Part shown: piece after piece, positions 1 to 11,275 of the stretch | How the letters are laid out: every line of letters begins with the position of its first letter | Position numbering within the stretch: position 1 is the first letter of the stretch | Origin: Panax quinquefolius | Taxonomy: Eukaryota > Streptophyta > Magnoliopsida > Apiales > Araliaceae | Direction of reading: 5' to 3' | NCBI GenBank assembly: GCA_020205615.1 | Contig: CM035170.1 | Coordinates: 13,678,980-13,742,979, forward strand | DNA: 64,000 nucleotides | Program-made: the position numbers and the translations under genes | Notes under the pieces: generated by a model | The model's input: only the letters and a program-made list of their open reading frames with translations | The model's database searches: none | Told to the model about the DNA's origin: nothing

Positions 1-147
1 CTAGATGACAATATTCTCATTAAAACTCTTAGATTATGTTTTGTCGTATTTTACACGACTGTTGTATAATTAAGTTGAATTTGAATTTTGTACCATGTAT
101 TTGGCGACTCAAGATGGGTGATGTATACCTATTTTGGAGGCATCACA
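1..147 (+). mobile_element. 3' end of a plus-strand gypsy LTR, cut by the window edge
   Basis: The stretch matches the last part of the other plus-strand LTRs here: the motif GGGTGATGTATACC followed by a G-rich run and a terminal CATCACA (usually CGTCACA). It abuts minus-strand gag sequence directly, with no primer-binding site, so this is the right end of an LTR or whole element inserted into M1 gag. The left end and the target duplication lie outside the window. The first flanking bases are ATACT, which should recur left of the LTR start. Confidence 0.8.
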
Positions 148-891
148 ATACTCATTATCTCGCTCTAATAATTGAGCCATGTTTACAACATCTGAATATA
201 AAGAAAATTTATGAGAGAAAAGATATTATCGAATATTGGGTTTTAGACCTCTGAGAAACATCCGCGTCATTCGTTCCTCATCTTCTACCAAATGAGGTGC
301 AAACCTGGATAACTCTGCGAACTTAGCCTCGTATTGAGACACAGACATGTTGTTCTGTTCCAGTTTGATAAACTCTACTTCCTTTATATGACGAATACTT
401 TCAGGAAAGTACTTGTCATTAAACAGTTTCTGAAATGTTTCCCAAGACATGTTGAGTGCAGCAGGCTGGGTATGCTTCACAGATTCCTACTAGTAATCTG
501 CCTCACCACAGAACATAAAGGTGGCGAATAGAACCTTATGTTCCTCTGTGCATCCCAAGACATCAAATATCCTGGTAATTTGTTTAACCCACAATTCCGC
601 CTTGATCGAATCCAGCTTTCCCGCAAATTCTGGTGGTCCCAACTCTTTGAACTGCTTGGCTGTGACAAGCCGCGCATTGCTATCATTTCCACTTGTATTT
701 TGTACACGAGTCTCACTCGTCTGATTTTGCATGAACTGTAAAAAGCTTCTAAACATCCCATCATTCATCATTTGTTTGGTAGTGTTGATTTTAAGAGGAA
801 TATTGCCTTCCTGTTGCACGTTCCCCTGGATGGTGATTAAAGGTGTCTCCACGGTCTCATTCACTCCATTGTTAATATTTCCAGCTGCCAT
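148..891 (-). pseudogene. M1 gag pseudogene (N-terminal and central gag)
   Basis: This is gag of a Ty3/gypsy chromovirus, the structural protein that packages element RNA in cytoplasmic particles. The start is the ATG at 891 (M-A-A-G-N), the same place as in the other copies. About 130 residues are open and include the QMMNDGMF, KQFKELGPPEF and WVKQIT-IFDVLG motifs. Two adjacent Trp codons have then become TAG TAG (492-487). The frame reopens through the gag core (MSWETFQKLFNDKYFPESI, YEAKFAELSRFAPHL, RMFLRGLKP), has a further stop near 226, and ends where the plus-strand LTR of 1-147 was inserted. The zinc knuckles and pol would lie beyond the window. Confidence 0.85.
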
Positions 892-1078
892 TCTCAAATA
901 CTTCCACAAAACAAGGGTTAATTAACAAATTAACATATCACATATTAACCATATGCTCCGACTGACCAACCAAATAAGCTTAGGTATGACACACTAGCGA
1001 AGGATTACTCGTCTCTCCCCTCCTAGTTCTATTCCCCGATCTCCGCCAGAGACCATATCCCTAAGCTCTGATACCAAC
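892..1078 (-). promoter_or_regulatory. M1 5' leader with primer-binding site
   Basis: This untranslated leader lies between LTR and gag on the minus strand. At 1065-1076 the reverse complement reads TGGTATCAGAGC, complementary to initiator tRNA-Met, which primes minus-strand DNA synthesis. It sits two bases from the LTR terminus at 1079. The block reading GAACTAGGAGGGGAGAGACG on the minus strand is shared by all Tekay-like leaders in the window and may contribute to packaging (inference). Confidence 0.85.
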
Positions 1079-2619
1079 TGTGATGCCCCCAAAATAGGTA
1101 TACATCACCCATTCCGAGTCGCCAAATACATGGTACAAAAATAAATACAACTTCAGTAATACAATTATCGTGCAAAATACGACAACACATATACTATGAG
1201 TTTGAATATAAATATTGTCTAATAGACAGTATACAAACTCAAAAAAAGTCCTCATTACAATTATTGATACACTATTTTATAAAATAGTGAGGACTACTAA
1301 AACAACTATCATGAACCATCACTCCATACCCCGGCTAGTTCCTGCTATGTTCTCACCTCCTGAGAAGAAAAATGGAACAAAAAGGAAAAGGGTGAGCTCA
1401 ACTAGCCCAGTAAAGAATATTATGACTAAGATAATATACAACAAATTATAATTAGTCTTCAACAGGGACAAATCTGATAGAATATAATAGATACACGTTT
1501 TAGATCAACAATCTAAATGAAACAACAATCCATTAGAAGAGTCAAGTAGAAATGAATTCTACTATCTTCTAAGATTTAAAAGTCCATCATCAATATTTTA
1601 TCCCTGTAACATCAATCAATATACATCTTGAATCAAATATTCATCTTTACACTACAGGCCAAAGATATTCATTTATATTACCAGTTGGTCATGTTCATCT
1701 CAACACTTGTTCATCTTTGCACTACGGGCCAAAGATATTCATCAGTTAATCATTCATCTTTGCACTACATGCCAAAGATATTTAGTACTATCATCATTTA
1801 GGACTGAGGATGATGAAAAATATCTTAAAGAAAACGAATCCAGTGAGATAAAAGATCAAAGATTAGGGATTCGTACTTTAGTTTATCAAAGTTCAAAAAT
1901 ACCTTATAATAATCAATTGTGGAGTAAAATTCATCATTAATATTTTAACTCACAATATTTAACAACTAGGTCGTTCCCAGGAAAGAGGGGGCTTTCCGAT
2001 AAGGATTTCTCCCTATCAAGCGCCGCAATTAGATTATCTAACCTCTCATTGATGAACTTCTGTAGACATTGTCAATATTGCAAATAATAATATGAATAAC
2101 TTTGTCGTCTCAATTATTGATTTTATAATATAACATATTATACGGATGATCTTCGTGACAACAATTGAATCAATAATACGAGAGATATGATGCGTAATTA
2201 TTCATGAGCAATAATTGAGTATAACCGAGTGACTTCACGTAAGCATCAATAATCAATACTTGTGTACTACTATGCAACCACGCCAGACATCGTACTTTTA
2301 CTACCTAAGGTTAATTCAACAGCTTTTAATGGTAACACTTTCGTAGTTATTTTTATAAAAAGATAATTACATTGCTTTTCTTGACGACAATACTTAGTTA
2401 TTAGGGGGTCCACCAATGATTGTCTGTCGTGCATCGGATATTCCCGATAAAAAGAATATTCACCACCAAACGAATATTTTATAACCACTTGCTTACTTTG
2501 CAAAAAATTTCACATATCACCCTTAACTTTAAACTTTTATCAATTTAACCATTTACAAAATAAAATAATAATTATAAGAAAATTGAATACTTTCATTTCA
2601 TAAAATTCGAGGTCTTACA
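1079..2619 (-). mobile_element. Hybrid LTR shared by M1 and N1 interiors
   Basis: On the minus strand it starts TGTAAGACC (2619) and ends GGGGGCATCACA (1079). It serves both as the LTR before the M1 leader and as the LTR after the N1 polypurine tract. Its 1079-1930 part matches the M2-type LTR (compare 45285-46080). Its 1930-2619 part matches the N1-type LTR (compare 9130-9824). The join is near 1930-1938 in the bases TTCATCATT. At 1541 bp it lacks the middle of both parents, including any TATA box. It holds three ATCTTTG-loop-CAAAGAT-like hairpins (1650-1785) and a perfect 20-base palindrome, CACTATTTTATAAAATAGTG, at 1270-1289. Confidence 0.8.
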
Positions 2620-2955
2620 ATCTCCCTCCTTATAAAATTTACGCCTCGAAATTTACGTGACGCACTCAGTATTCAAGAGATGAGAATACCTTGCTTTCTT
2701 TTCGGATTGTACCTTCCCTTGTTATATCCTCTCAGATCATGATTTTCCATTGCTCATCTCCCGTATTTCTGATATCATTCTAGAATATATCTTCAAAACA
2801 AAGGTCAATTGACATATCACAAATTGTCAACTTATTAAGTAAAAATTTCGGCTTAGGTAAGTCACACACTAGCGAAGTATATTACTCATTTCTCCCCTCC
2901 TACTTCTAGACACATATCTCCGCCAGCGACCATATCCCTAAGCTCTGATAGCATT
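2620..2955 (-). mobile_element. N1 internal region (non-autonomous, 336 bp)
   Basis: This is the whole interior of a non-autonomous element. On the minus strand it runs from a primer-binding site (2953-2942, one mismatch, TGCTATCAGAGC), through the standard leader, to the last codons of pol and a polypurine tract at 2632-2621. It aligns end to end with the 339-bp interior of N2. No gag, protease, RT or integrase domain is present, so movement would need proteins from a Tekay-like partner. Confidence 0.85.
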
Positions 2956-3149
2956 TGTGACGCCCCCAAAATAGGTATACATCACCCATTCTGAGTCGCC
3001 AGATATCGCACTATAAAAATCAAATATAAACTTCATTTATATAACTGTTGAACTGTCGTGCAGAGTACGACAACAGATAAGCTATGAGTTTTAATACAAA
3101 TATATATAACTCTCGTGGTGCTTTGACCACGAGACCTTACAATGGTACC

Positions 3150-3518
3150 TTACATAAAGGTATAGTCAATAATTGTTTTCGAAATTAAAATCTTTGGAAA
3201 ATACTCAAGGAAACCTTCGTACATGGGAGGCCATGCGTCTAGGTTATGATAGATATCATATGTCCACAGAATTATCCATGGTTGACCCAAAAGTTCCCAA
3301 AGAAAAACAAGAAGATTACTATCATTTTCTTTCCAATGGTGAGTCTTCTCTTGACATATAACTATCTCTGTTGTCTCTAAGTGAAAATTATATTTCAAAT
3401 AAACTCCAAGATCATATAGGTAGTGCTCGTAGATATACTCAGTAAGTGGATGTGCATAACCCTGTCTTATGATAACACGAGGTTGTATGTCATTAGACAT
3501 CTTGTATGATAGTGGCAA
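3150..3518 (-). CDS. LTR-borne reading frame, third copy (122 codons, unassigned)
   Basis: This reading frame lies inside the N1 LTR and corresponds to the C-terminal 118 or so residues of the 149-codon frames in both N2 LTRs. It contains SNDIQPRVIIR, YLYDLGVYLKYN, CQEKTHHWKE and DAWPPMYEGFLEYFPK. The upstream codons of the N2 versions are cut by a CGA-to-TGA change just before KGVLPLS. I recognise no family. The residue mix (many Trp, Tyr, Ile; no Cys pairs) suggests a small globular or membrane-associated protein, but function is unknown. The opposite strand is also open for about 60 codons (3173-3361) in this copy only, so coding in either direction is unproven. Confidence 0.4.
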   Translation of the reverse strand: MPLSYKMSNDIQPRVIIRQGYAHPLTEYIYEHYLYDLGVYLKYNFHLETTEIVICQEKTHHWKENDSNLLVFLWELLGQPWIILWTYDIYHNLDAWPPMYEGFLEYFPKILISKTIIDYTFM

Positions 3519-4202
3519 AACACCCTTCCAAAGTTGGGTTCACCTCACCCTATTCGGTTCACCAAAATTATATATCAAATGACGTATACAATACGACACA
3601 CTTATCTAAAGTTCTCAACAAAATTATTTTCATACTATTTAGGGAGAACCTCAACAAATTTATAGACCAATCGCTTCTATTCCCTCATTATCCCATCGCC
3701 GTCCCAAGAACACTCTTATTACCGTAAAAGGAATTGTGAAGCAAAAAGGGTGAACACAACTAGCCCAAAGAAAGAATATCATGACGAAAGATAATTTGCA
3801 TCATCAATAGCCTTCATCAAGAATAAATCGAGATTTAGAACATATGGTAGATGATAAAACTTTTCAACCATAGTTGCAATGAACGAAGCAATCCATTAGA
3901 AGAGTCAAATAGACCATCATGCCTATTATCTTCTCCATGTTAAAAGTCCACCAATAATGTTTTATCCTCGTAACATCAATCAACAATTCCTATCCACAAT
4001 CATATGAATAACTCCTAATCATAATTGTGATTCTAAATTCTCATCGCACCTGTGATTTAAGATAATTTTCATCACCTATCTTTACCGAAACATCAAAAAT
4101 CATGGTTATACCAAATCACAAGTCCCCGCTTTCATAATCATACTAATAAATTCATCTTTTCACTACGGCCAAAGATATTCATTAACAATTCATATTTGCA
4201 CT

Positions 4203-4207
4203 ACACG
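4203..4207. repeat. Target duplication ACACG, left copy
   Basis: ACACG directly precedes the S1 LTR start (4208), and the same five bases follow its end at 6661-6665. Five-base duplications are typical of Ty3/gypsy integrase. Confidence 0.9.
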
Positions 4208-5149
4208 TGTGATGCCCCCAAAATAGGTATACATCACCCATCTTGAGGCGCTAGATACATGGTACGTAATTCAAATACAACTTAATAATACAACGTGCCA
4301 GTACAATACGACAAAACATAAACTGTGAGTTTGAATACAAATATTGTCTCACTAGAGAGTATACAAACTCAAAAGGAGTCCTCATTACATTTATTAACAC
4401 ACACTATTTCACGAGAATAGTGAGGACTACTAATGCTATCCTCCGGACCATCACTCCGCTCCCCACTCGTCCAAATATATTCTCATTTCATGAAGAGAAA
4501 TGAAGAAAAAAGAGTGAGCTCAACTAGCCCAAGAAGAAATATTATGACTAAGATAATGCGTAATAAATTATCATTAGTCTTCAACAATGTTAAACCGATA
4601 AAATATAATAGACATCAAGTTTAACTACAACTAAACAAGCAATCCATTAAAAGAGTCAAGTAGAAAATAAAATCTACTATCTTTTATGATTTAAAAGGTT
4701 TTTCATCATCATTATCGCGAGAGACTCGACAATAAATAATCCACGCCATCGAATCACCCCTCACTACTACTACCAAGGATATTCTTTAGTATCACGACCA
4801 CAATTATCTACGACTCACGGCCAAGAATATTTGTGTATTCATTAATGGTCATGATCATGCCAACAACTCATCCCATCAATGCACTACGGACCAATGAGGA
4901 CTTTTACCACATCATTTGTAAAATTACTATCATGATTACAATAGAATAATCCACTGGTCATAATCATACCAAGTCTATCTATGCACTCACAGCCACGAGA
5001 TGACTTTCAACAAAATATAAACATGAGGATGATGACAATGATATAAGAATTCAATAAAACAAGTTCAAGAATTATTTTATCCAGAATTTTTAACGTCCAA
5101 ATTGTCAACATGATACTTCTTTAGGCAAGAAAATTCAAGAATGCTCGGA

Positions 5150-5660
5150 AGAATATTTCCATGAAAAGATAATCTTTGGATGAAGCGCAAATATCAAGAA
5201 TATTCCACTAATTTCATGGAGTATAAAGTCAAAACTTTAACCAACCGAGTATAATAAGGAATGGAATAACAAAAGAAATCACCGGGCATGCGATAGATCA
5301 TGATAAAGCGTGTTATTCCAATGAATAATAATTAATGGAACCCGTGTCCGGCGTAAAACGCATATGCAGACGATATATCCAATGAGAATAATAAAGACGA
5401 AATCAGTCCCACGTAAACGCATGCATGTGATATTTCAATAGAATAATAAAGATCAAATCAGTCCGCATAAAAGCATGCATGTGATATTCCAATGTAATAA
5501 TAAAGATGAAATCGTCCGGCGTGAGAATGCATGCATGTGATATTCCAAATTCAATAATAATAATAAAAGCGGAATAATAGAAGAATGTCACCAAGTATAG
5601 GGTAGCCCGCGTATACAGGTTATTCCAACAGAATAATAAAGAATGGAATAACAGAAGTTC
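5150..5660 (-). repeat. Hairpin minisatellite in S1 leader
   Basis: About seven to eight units of roughly 55-65 bp contain TATTCCAA, then AATAATAAAGA, then TGGAAT or a variant. Read on the minus strand this is the ATTCCA / TGGAAT hairpin unit of the other LTRs. Each unit also has a short GCATGCA-type palindromic stretch. The copies are degenerate here. Confidence 0.65.
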
Positions 5661-6101
5661 TCTTCATGAATACAAAAGAAATAATACCCCTTACGAGTAC
5701 AACAAATAATATTCCCTACCTTAAGAAGAAGAGTACTGGATATATAAGTAGTGAAGTAGCAGAATACTTTCTTCTTTCTCTCTATAGTTTATCTCTAGAG
5801 TTTCAATTGAATTCGTAAGAAAATAATGAAGGAATGAGCTTATTTATAGAAAAATGGACCCGTATAGTAACTAACTCATGAACTATCCGTATTGATTTAC
5901 TTAAATCGACGCCCCATAAAATATTCTAATAAAACAAAACTTTTAAATATAATATATATTATATATATAAATAACATGTGGCTTTTTAAAAAAAAAAATT
6001 CACGAGACTCAATCCCGTGATGCTGGCTGAACCTAGCTATCTCCCACTTGATTTATATAATAAATATATATATAAAGTATAACCTGTGACACCAAAATCA
6101 A

Positions 6102-6129
6102 CCCCCCCCCACCAACCAGTGATAACCAC

Positions 6130-6179
<50 letters not shown>

Positions 6180-6181
6180 AT
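6102..6181. repeat. C9 run and (TA)n array in S1
   Basis: Nine consecutive C at 6102-6110 are followed by an alternating TA array at about 6129-6181 broken by a single CA step. It is a simple-sequence expansion inside the solo LTR, prone to length error in assembly. Confidence 0.9.
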
Positions 6182-6660
6182 ATTATCACCCTCATAACAC
6201 TATTTTGAAAAATGAGTAGGTGGAGGTCCAAAAATACGCCAAAATCTACAACAAATACTATAGCAATAATTGAACAAAACTGAGTGACTTCTCACTTAAG
6301 CATCATTAATCAATACCGTGTGCTACTATGCAACCACGCGTATTACTGTACTTTTAACACCGGGTGTTTAAACAGATAACGGTAAAACTTCCGCCATTAT
6401 TTTCATAAAAAGATTTTTGTCGTTTTCTCAATCCGATAATAATTCCGTTGTGGGGTCCACCAATAATTGTGCCATCGTACGAATATTCCCTGCTAAAACG
6501 AATATTCCCCGACCAATCGAATATAATATGACAACTTGCATACTTTACAAAATTTATAAATATTACCCACAACTATAACATTATATCAAATTTACTCCAT
6601 AATATTCAAAAATGATATTTATAGAAAATTCATTTTTTATTAAAAAGTTGGGGTCTTACA

Positions 6661-6665
6661 ACACG
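6661..6665. repeat. Target duplication ACACG, right copy
   Basis: It matches 4203-4207 exactly and marks the right border of solo LTR S1. Confidence 0.9.
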
Positions 6666-7037
6666 CCAAAGACATACAACTGTATTTTAGAAGAGTCAAG
6701 TAGAACATGATATCTACTATCTTTTATGAATTAAAAGTGTATAATCAATATTTTATCGCTGAGACTCAACTTAATAAATAATCCACATCATCGAATCATC
6801 CCTGCACTACGGCCAAGGATATTCATGTAATCATCAATGGTCATGATTATACCGAATAATCCCTGGTTATAATCATACCAATAACTGTCCATCAATGCAC
6901 TACGGGCCAATGAGGACTTTTACCACATCATCTATAACATTACGGGTTATGATTATACCGAATGATCCCTGGTCATAATCATACCAATAAACAATTCATC
7001 TATGCACATAAGCCAAAGATACTCATCAATCAATAGT

Positions 7038-7280
7038 TCATCTTTGCACGTAAGCCAAAGATATACAACTGTAAAACCAATAATCAACAGTCCATCTTTG
7101 CACGTAAGCCAAAGATATACAACTGTAAAACCAATAATCAACAATCCATCTTTGCACGTAAGCCAAAGATATACAACTGTAAAACCAATAATTAACAGTC
7201 CATCTTTTCACGTAACTCAAAGATATACAACTATAAAACCAATAATCAACAATCCATCTTTGCACGTAAACCAAAGATGA
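7038..7280. repeat. 54-bp tandem repeat, about 4.5 copies
   Basis: Units begin at 7038, 7092, 7146, 7200 and 7254, exactly 54 bp apart and nearly identical. Each contains ATCTTTG, a nine-base loop and CAAAGAT, so each unit can fold. Because 54 is a multiple of three, both strands stay open across the array; that is a consequence of the repeat and not evidence of coding. Confidence 0.95.
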
Positions 7281-7494
7281 CTTTCATCATAATATAAACA
7301 TGAGGATGATGACAATGATATAAGCATTAATCAAACGAAATCAAGGATAAATATTAAAGACTTTAAATTTATCCAGAGTTTAAAAATATCCAAATTGTCA
7401 ACATGATACTACTTTATGGAGTAAAATTCAAGAATAATATTCATGTACGAAAAATAATTTGGATAAAAAAGAAATATATTTTTTTCAGATAAGT

Positions 7495-7725
7495 AGTACC
7501 CCGTGAATAGTACCCTATAAATAGTACTTTGGGAATAGTACCTCATGAATAGTACCCCGACATGAAAAGTACCCCAAATACCCGAGTGAATAATATTCGA
7601 GTGAATAGTAACTCATGAATAGTACTCCAACACGAAAAGTGCCCCTAATACCCGAGTGAATAATACTAGAGTGAATAGTAACTGGGTGAATAGTAACCCG
7701 TGAATAGTAACTCGTAAAAGAAAAA
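7495..7725. repeat. Short GTGAATAGTA repeat tract in N1 LTR
   Basis: Degenerate tandem copies of a unit of about 14 bp (GTGAATAGTAACTC / GTGAATAGTACCCC) are interspersed with a longer ACCCGAGTGAATAAT segment present twice. It is the same unit family as 59960-60155 in S2. Confidence 0.85.
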
Positions 7726-7899
7726 TACCAAAGAAAATGATATTCCATGACGAGTACAAAAGAAATGATATCTCATACGAGTATAATAGAATATATACTT
7801 AAATCGCAATGGATTTTCACCCGTCCATGCAGTAATCCACGTAGATGCATCATTTCCATAATTTAATAACGAATGAATACGAAGGATCATTCACCATGC

Positions 7900-8460
7900 G
7901 TCTGCAGTAATCCATATGTATGAGTTATTCCAACAAAATAATAAATAATGGAATAATGTAAGAATTCACCAAGCGCGCGTAATCATGATGCATGCAAGTT
8001 ATTCCAACGTAATAATAAAGAATAGAATAGAACTAGGTCATGCGTAACTTCGCTTGCATGTGATATTCCAACGAAATAATAAAGAATGGAACCAGTCATA
8101 CGTAATCCGCATAGTATGGTGATATTCCAACGTAATAATAAAGAATGGAATAACAACAAAATTCACCGTAATGCGATGAATCGCATGCATACACGATATT
8201 CCGGCAGAATAATAAAGAATGGAACTAGGTCATGCTACGCGAATCCGCACGCATGATATATTCCAAATGAATAATAAAGAATGGAATAACAACAGATTCA
8301 CCGTGCATGCGATGGATCATGAAAAACAAAGTTATTCTAACAAAATAATAATGAATAGAATAACAGAAGAATTTTACCATATATGCGGTACTTCGCATAG
8401 ACAAGTTATTCCAACATAGTAATAAAGAATGGAATAACAGAAGCTCTCTTCATGAATACG
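7900..8460 (-). repeat. Hairpin minisatellite in N1 leader
   Basis: About eight units of 60-70 bp each contain TATTCCAA, AATAATAAAGAATGGA and a variable GCATGCA-like segment. On the minus strand this is the arm-loop-arm unit seen at 17000-17415 and 43130-43410. It lies downstream of the TATA motif and so inside the RNA leader. Confidence 0.75.
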
Positions 8461-9824
8461 AAAGAAATAATACCTCTTACTATAATAATAATATCCCTTA
8501 CTATAATAATAATTTCCCTTACCTCAGAAGAAGACTGGATACTGGAATAGTGAGGTAACAGATTTCTCTTCTTCTTTCTCTCTATAATAATTGCTCTATA
8601 GCTTTAGTGAATTGGTGAAAAATAATGAAGGAATGAGCTTCTATTTATAGGAAAATATAGTTTCGATAATTGCACATTTTGGGGCTCGAAATATTACAGT
8701 ATAATACCTTCCTCTTTTCCTTCATTTTTAATTTAGTCCAGCAAGTATTATCAAACTTGCACCACCTCCCCTAATAGTAAATCATGTGAATCAATAGTAA
8801 ATCATGTGACTCAATAGTTCTAAATATGTGAAAATACAAATTACAGTATAGTACCTCCATCTATACCTCCATTTTTAACTTAGTCATGCAAGTTTTATCA
8901 ATCTTGCACCAACTCCCCTAATAGTACAAGAATGTGAATCAATAGTACACACATGTGAACAAATAGTTATAATCATGTAAATCAATAGCAATTAATTGCT
9001 CATTTATCCATTTAATTACCCGATTGGTCAGTATAACTTCCAGACATCAATTAATATTGAAATAAATGTTGATTTCCACTAACACTAATAATTCCAACAC
9101 AATGGAACTATCAATTTCATCTTTAATCAACACGAACTTATTCATCATTAATATTATAACTCACAATATTTAACAACCAGGTCGTTCCTATGAAAGAGGG
9201 GGCTTTCCGATAAGAATTTCTCCCTATTGGCGCCATGATTAGATTATCTAACCTCTCGATGTAACTTCTGCACATTGTCAATATTACAAATAATAATATA
9301 AATAACTTTGTCGTCTCAATTATTGATTTAATAATATAACATATTATACGATGATAATCTGTGACAACAATTGAATCAATAATATGAGAGATATGATGCA
9401 AAGAATTCTTGTAGCAATAATTGAGTATAACCGAGTGACTTCTTACGTAAGCATCAATAATCAATACCGTGTATTGCTCTTATGCAACCACGCCATTCAT
9501 CGTACTTTTACTCTTGGGTAGTTTAACAATTTTAACGGTAACACTTTCGTCATTATTTTTATAAAAAGATAATTCTGTCGTTTTCGTACTACGACAATAC
9601 TTCCGTTGTGGGGTCCACCAATGATTGTGCCATCGTACGGATATTTCCCGACAAAAAGAATATTCCCCGACCGAACGAATATTTTATAACCACTTGCTTA
9701 TTTTGCAAAAAAATTCACATATCACCCTTAACTTTAAAATTTTATTAATTTAACCATTTACGAAATAAAATAATAATTATATGAAAATTGAATACTTTCA
9801 TTTCATAAAATTCTGGGTCTTACA

Positions 9825-11248
9825 GCAAGTATAGTGCTGCTGACGATAAAAGATGTTGTTCTAAGTTATAAATTATGAATATTAGTCAGTATAATGATGT
9901 TTAACATTAATAAATGATATATTAGATAAGTTGTATAAGTATACTAAGCATACACAAGAGAGACAAATCGAGCGTGTGACGAATAAACGTCGAAACGTCG
10001 TGACAAGTGTTGATGAACGCAAAAAGTGTTTTAATTCAATTGAAATGAACATTATAAGTTATGAAATAGGGTTAATATAAAATAAATAAGGAGTCCTAGC
10101 AAGACTTAAACACTTGAATGAACTTTGAGTATGACTAAGAAGAAATATAGTGAGATATAAGTCGAAAGTTAACACAATCAAGTTAAACATTGTATATTTA
10201 TTAATAGGAAGGGTTATGAGATGTAGAGTACAGTTTACATTACAACTACTATGCGTTGATGTGTGACTAATAGTTGATGTGCATGATTATATAATTGTGT
10301 AGGGCACGTGAAGTGCAGATAGTTGTAAGCTGTTAAACTATTATTAGTAAACAATGATCAAGGTAAGTCTTTCAGTTCCTATTTGCTATGTGAACTTGAT
10401 AATGAACTGTTTTAAATCTTAATTACAAAGAGCATGATGTGTTATATATATGTTGAAAGTATGAAACGTTAAAGTCAATTTATGACTACGTCGATTGAGT
10501 AATGAATGTTGATTGAGTAAGGAACTCAATCTTTATACTTGTTATATGAACTGCAACATGTATGTTATGTTAGTCCAATGTTTATGAGATGTATGATGAT
10601 CATGTTATTATGTACTACGTGATGCATGAAAACTGTTAGATTTTGATGGCTATCGAACTCAACCTTGCAAATAACCACTTTAGCACGTTAAGGATTCAAG
10701 ATAACGCTATGTGCTACTTGAAAGACATGAATCATATGTAATACATGAAGATTTATATACTTTGGCTGACTTGTTATTATTTGAACCATGTTTAATGTTT
10801 CGGATGATGTACTTGGTAATATATGATGTTTAATAGATGTTGAGTTATAAAGTTTAAATTTTGTCTGATGTATAAAGGGTATTGAACCTAGATGTAAGTT
10901 TTATTTATTAACTTTGATAAAGTGAGTAATAAACTAAGTATGGTTCAAAGGTAGGTAAAGATAAAGGTTTTGAGAAATGTACTTGATAAATCACAATAAT
11001 TATTTAATAATAAACTGTAAAGTTTGAGTTATCTGTTATGTAAAGGTTATCAGATTGAAATGTAAGATTTTATATAATAACTTTGATGAAGCGAATCATA
11101 AAATAACTTGATTCAGAGATGTGTAAATGATTAAGGTTTTGATTCCGTATTTTATTAAGTTTAACATCGAATAATGATGTAAAAATCAGAAGTTAGATGT
11201 ATTATTAATGACCGAAGTCGATAGTTGAATTGTATGAGGGTCGTTACA
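9825..11248 (+). mobile_element. Element Y, 3' part of its 5' LTR
   Basis: The first part repeats the sequence at 15968-16198 plus 24650-24978, showing that these are two LTR copies of one element. It ends GGTCGTTACA at 11248, just before a primer-binding site. The 5' part of this LTR was displaced when the minus-strand N1 cluster inserted at 9824/9825 and would lie left of the window. No reading frame of note is present. AT content is very high and no tandem repeat is visible. Confidence 0.8.
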
Positions 11249-11275
11249 GTTGGTATCAAAGTTGTAGGTAATAAA
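11249..11275 (+). promoter_or_regulatory. Element Y primer-binding site
   Basis: TGGTATCAAAG at 11251-11261 follows the LTR terminus by two bases and is complementary to initiator tRNA-Met, as in the Tekay-like elements. Confidence 0.75.

Larger units (their letters stand above)
2956..4207 (-). mobile_element. N1 5' LTR, segment up to the nested solo LTR
   Basis: The minus-strand LTR 3' end starts at 2956 (TGTGACGCCCCC on the plus strand). It carries the unassigned LTR reading frame (3150-3518) and an 8-bp perfect stem at 3113-3134 (CTCGTGGT and ACCACGAG). It is interrupted at 4208 by solo LTR S1 and resumes at 6666. The two parts together make about 4.4 kb, close to the 4.06-kb LTRs of N2, with which it shares order and content. 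Confidence 0.85.
4208..6660 (-). mobile_element. Solo LTR S1 nested in the N1 LTR
   Basis: This is a complete minus-strand LTR (TG...CA on both ends) with no interior, flanked by ACACG on both sides. A solo LTR is what remains after recombination between the two LTRs of one element. The length is 2453 bp. It contains an array of hairpin units (about 5160-5640), degenerate GGCC-loop units near 4760-5000, and in its 5' part a C9 run and a TA array. It resembles S2 (57775-60965) around the leader. Confidence 0.92.
6666..9824 (-). mobile_element. N1 5' LTR, remaining segment
   Basis: This continues the N1 LTR after S1 and ends GGGTCTTACA at 9824, the complement of the LTR start TGTAAGACCC. Read on the minus strand the order is U3 (9824 to about 8660), the TATA motif CTATAAATAG near 8646, then a leader made of hairpin units (8450-7900), short GTGAATAGT repeats, a 54-bp tandem repeat and GGCC-loop hairpins. 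The first bases right of it, GCAAG, should form the target duplication with a copy at the far left end of the minus-strand cluster, outside this window. Confidence 0.85.

Noticed and set aside
3173..3361. Plus-strand 62-codon frame opposite the LTR-borne frame
   Set aside because: Both N2 copies have a stop in this frame (TGA where this copy has CAA), and it is shorter; the minus-strand frame is the better supported of the two.
6129..6181. TA array as a possible origin or matrix-attachment site
   Set aside because: A simple TA expansion in a solo LTR gives no specific evidence for either role.
7038..7280. Evenly spaced 54-bp repeats resembling a CRISPR array
   Set aside because: The whole unit repeats with no unique spacers, and the array sits inside a plant LTR; it is an ordinary minisatellite.
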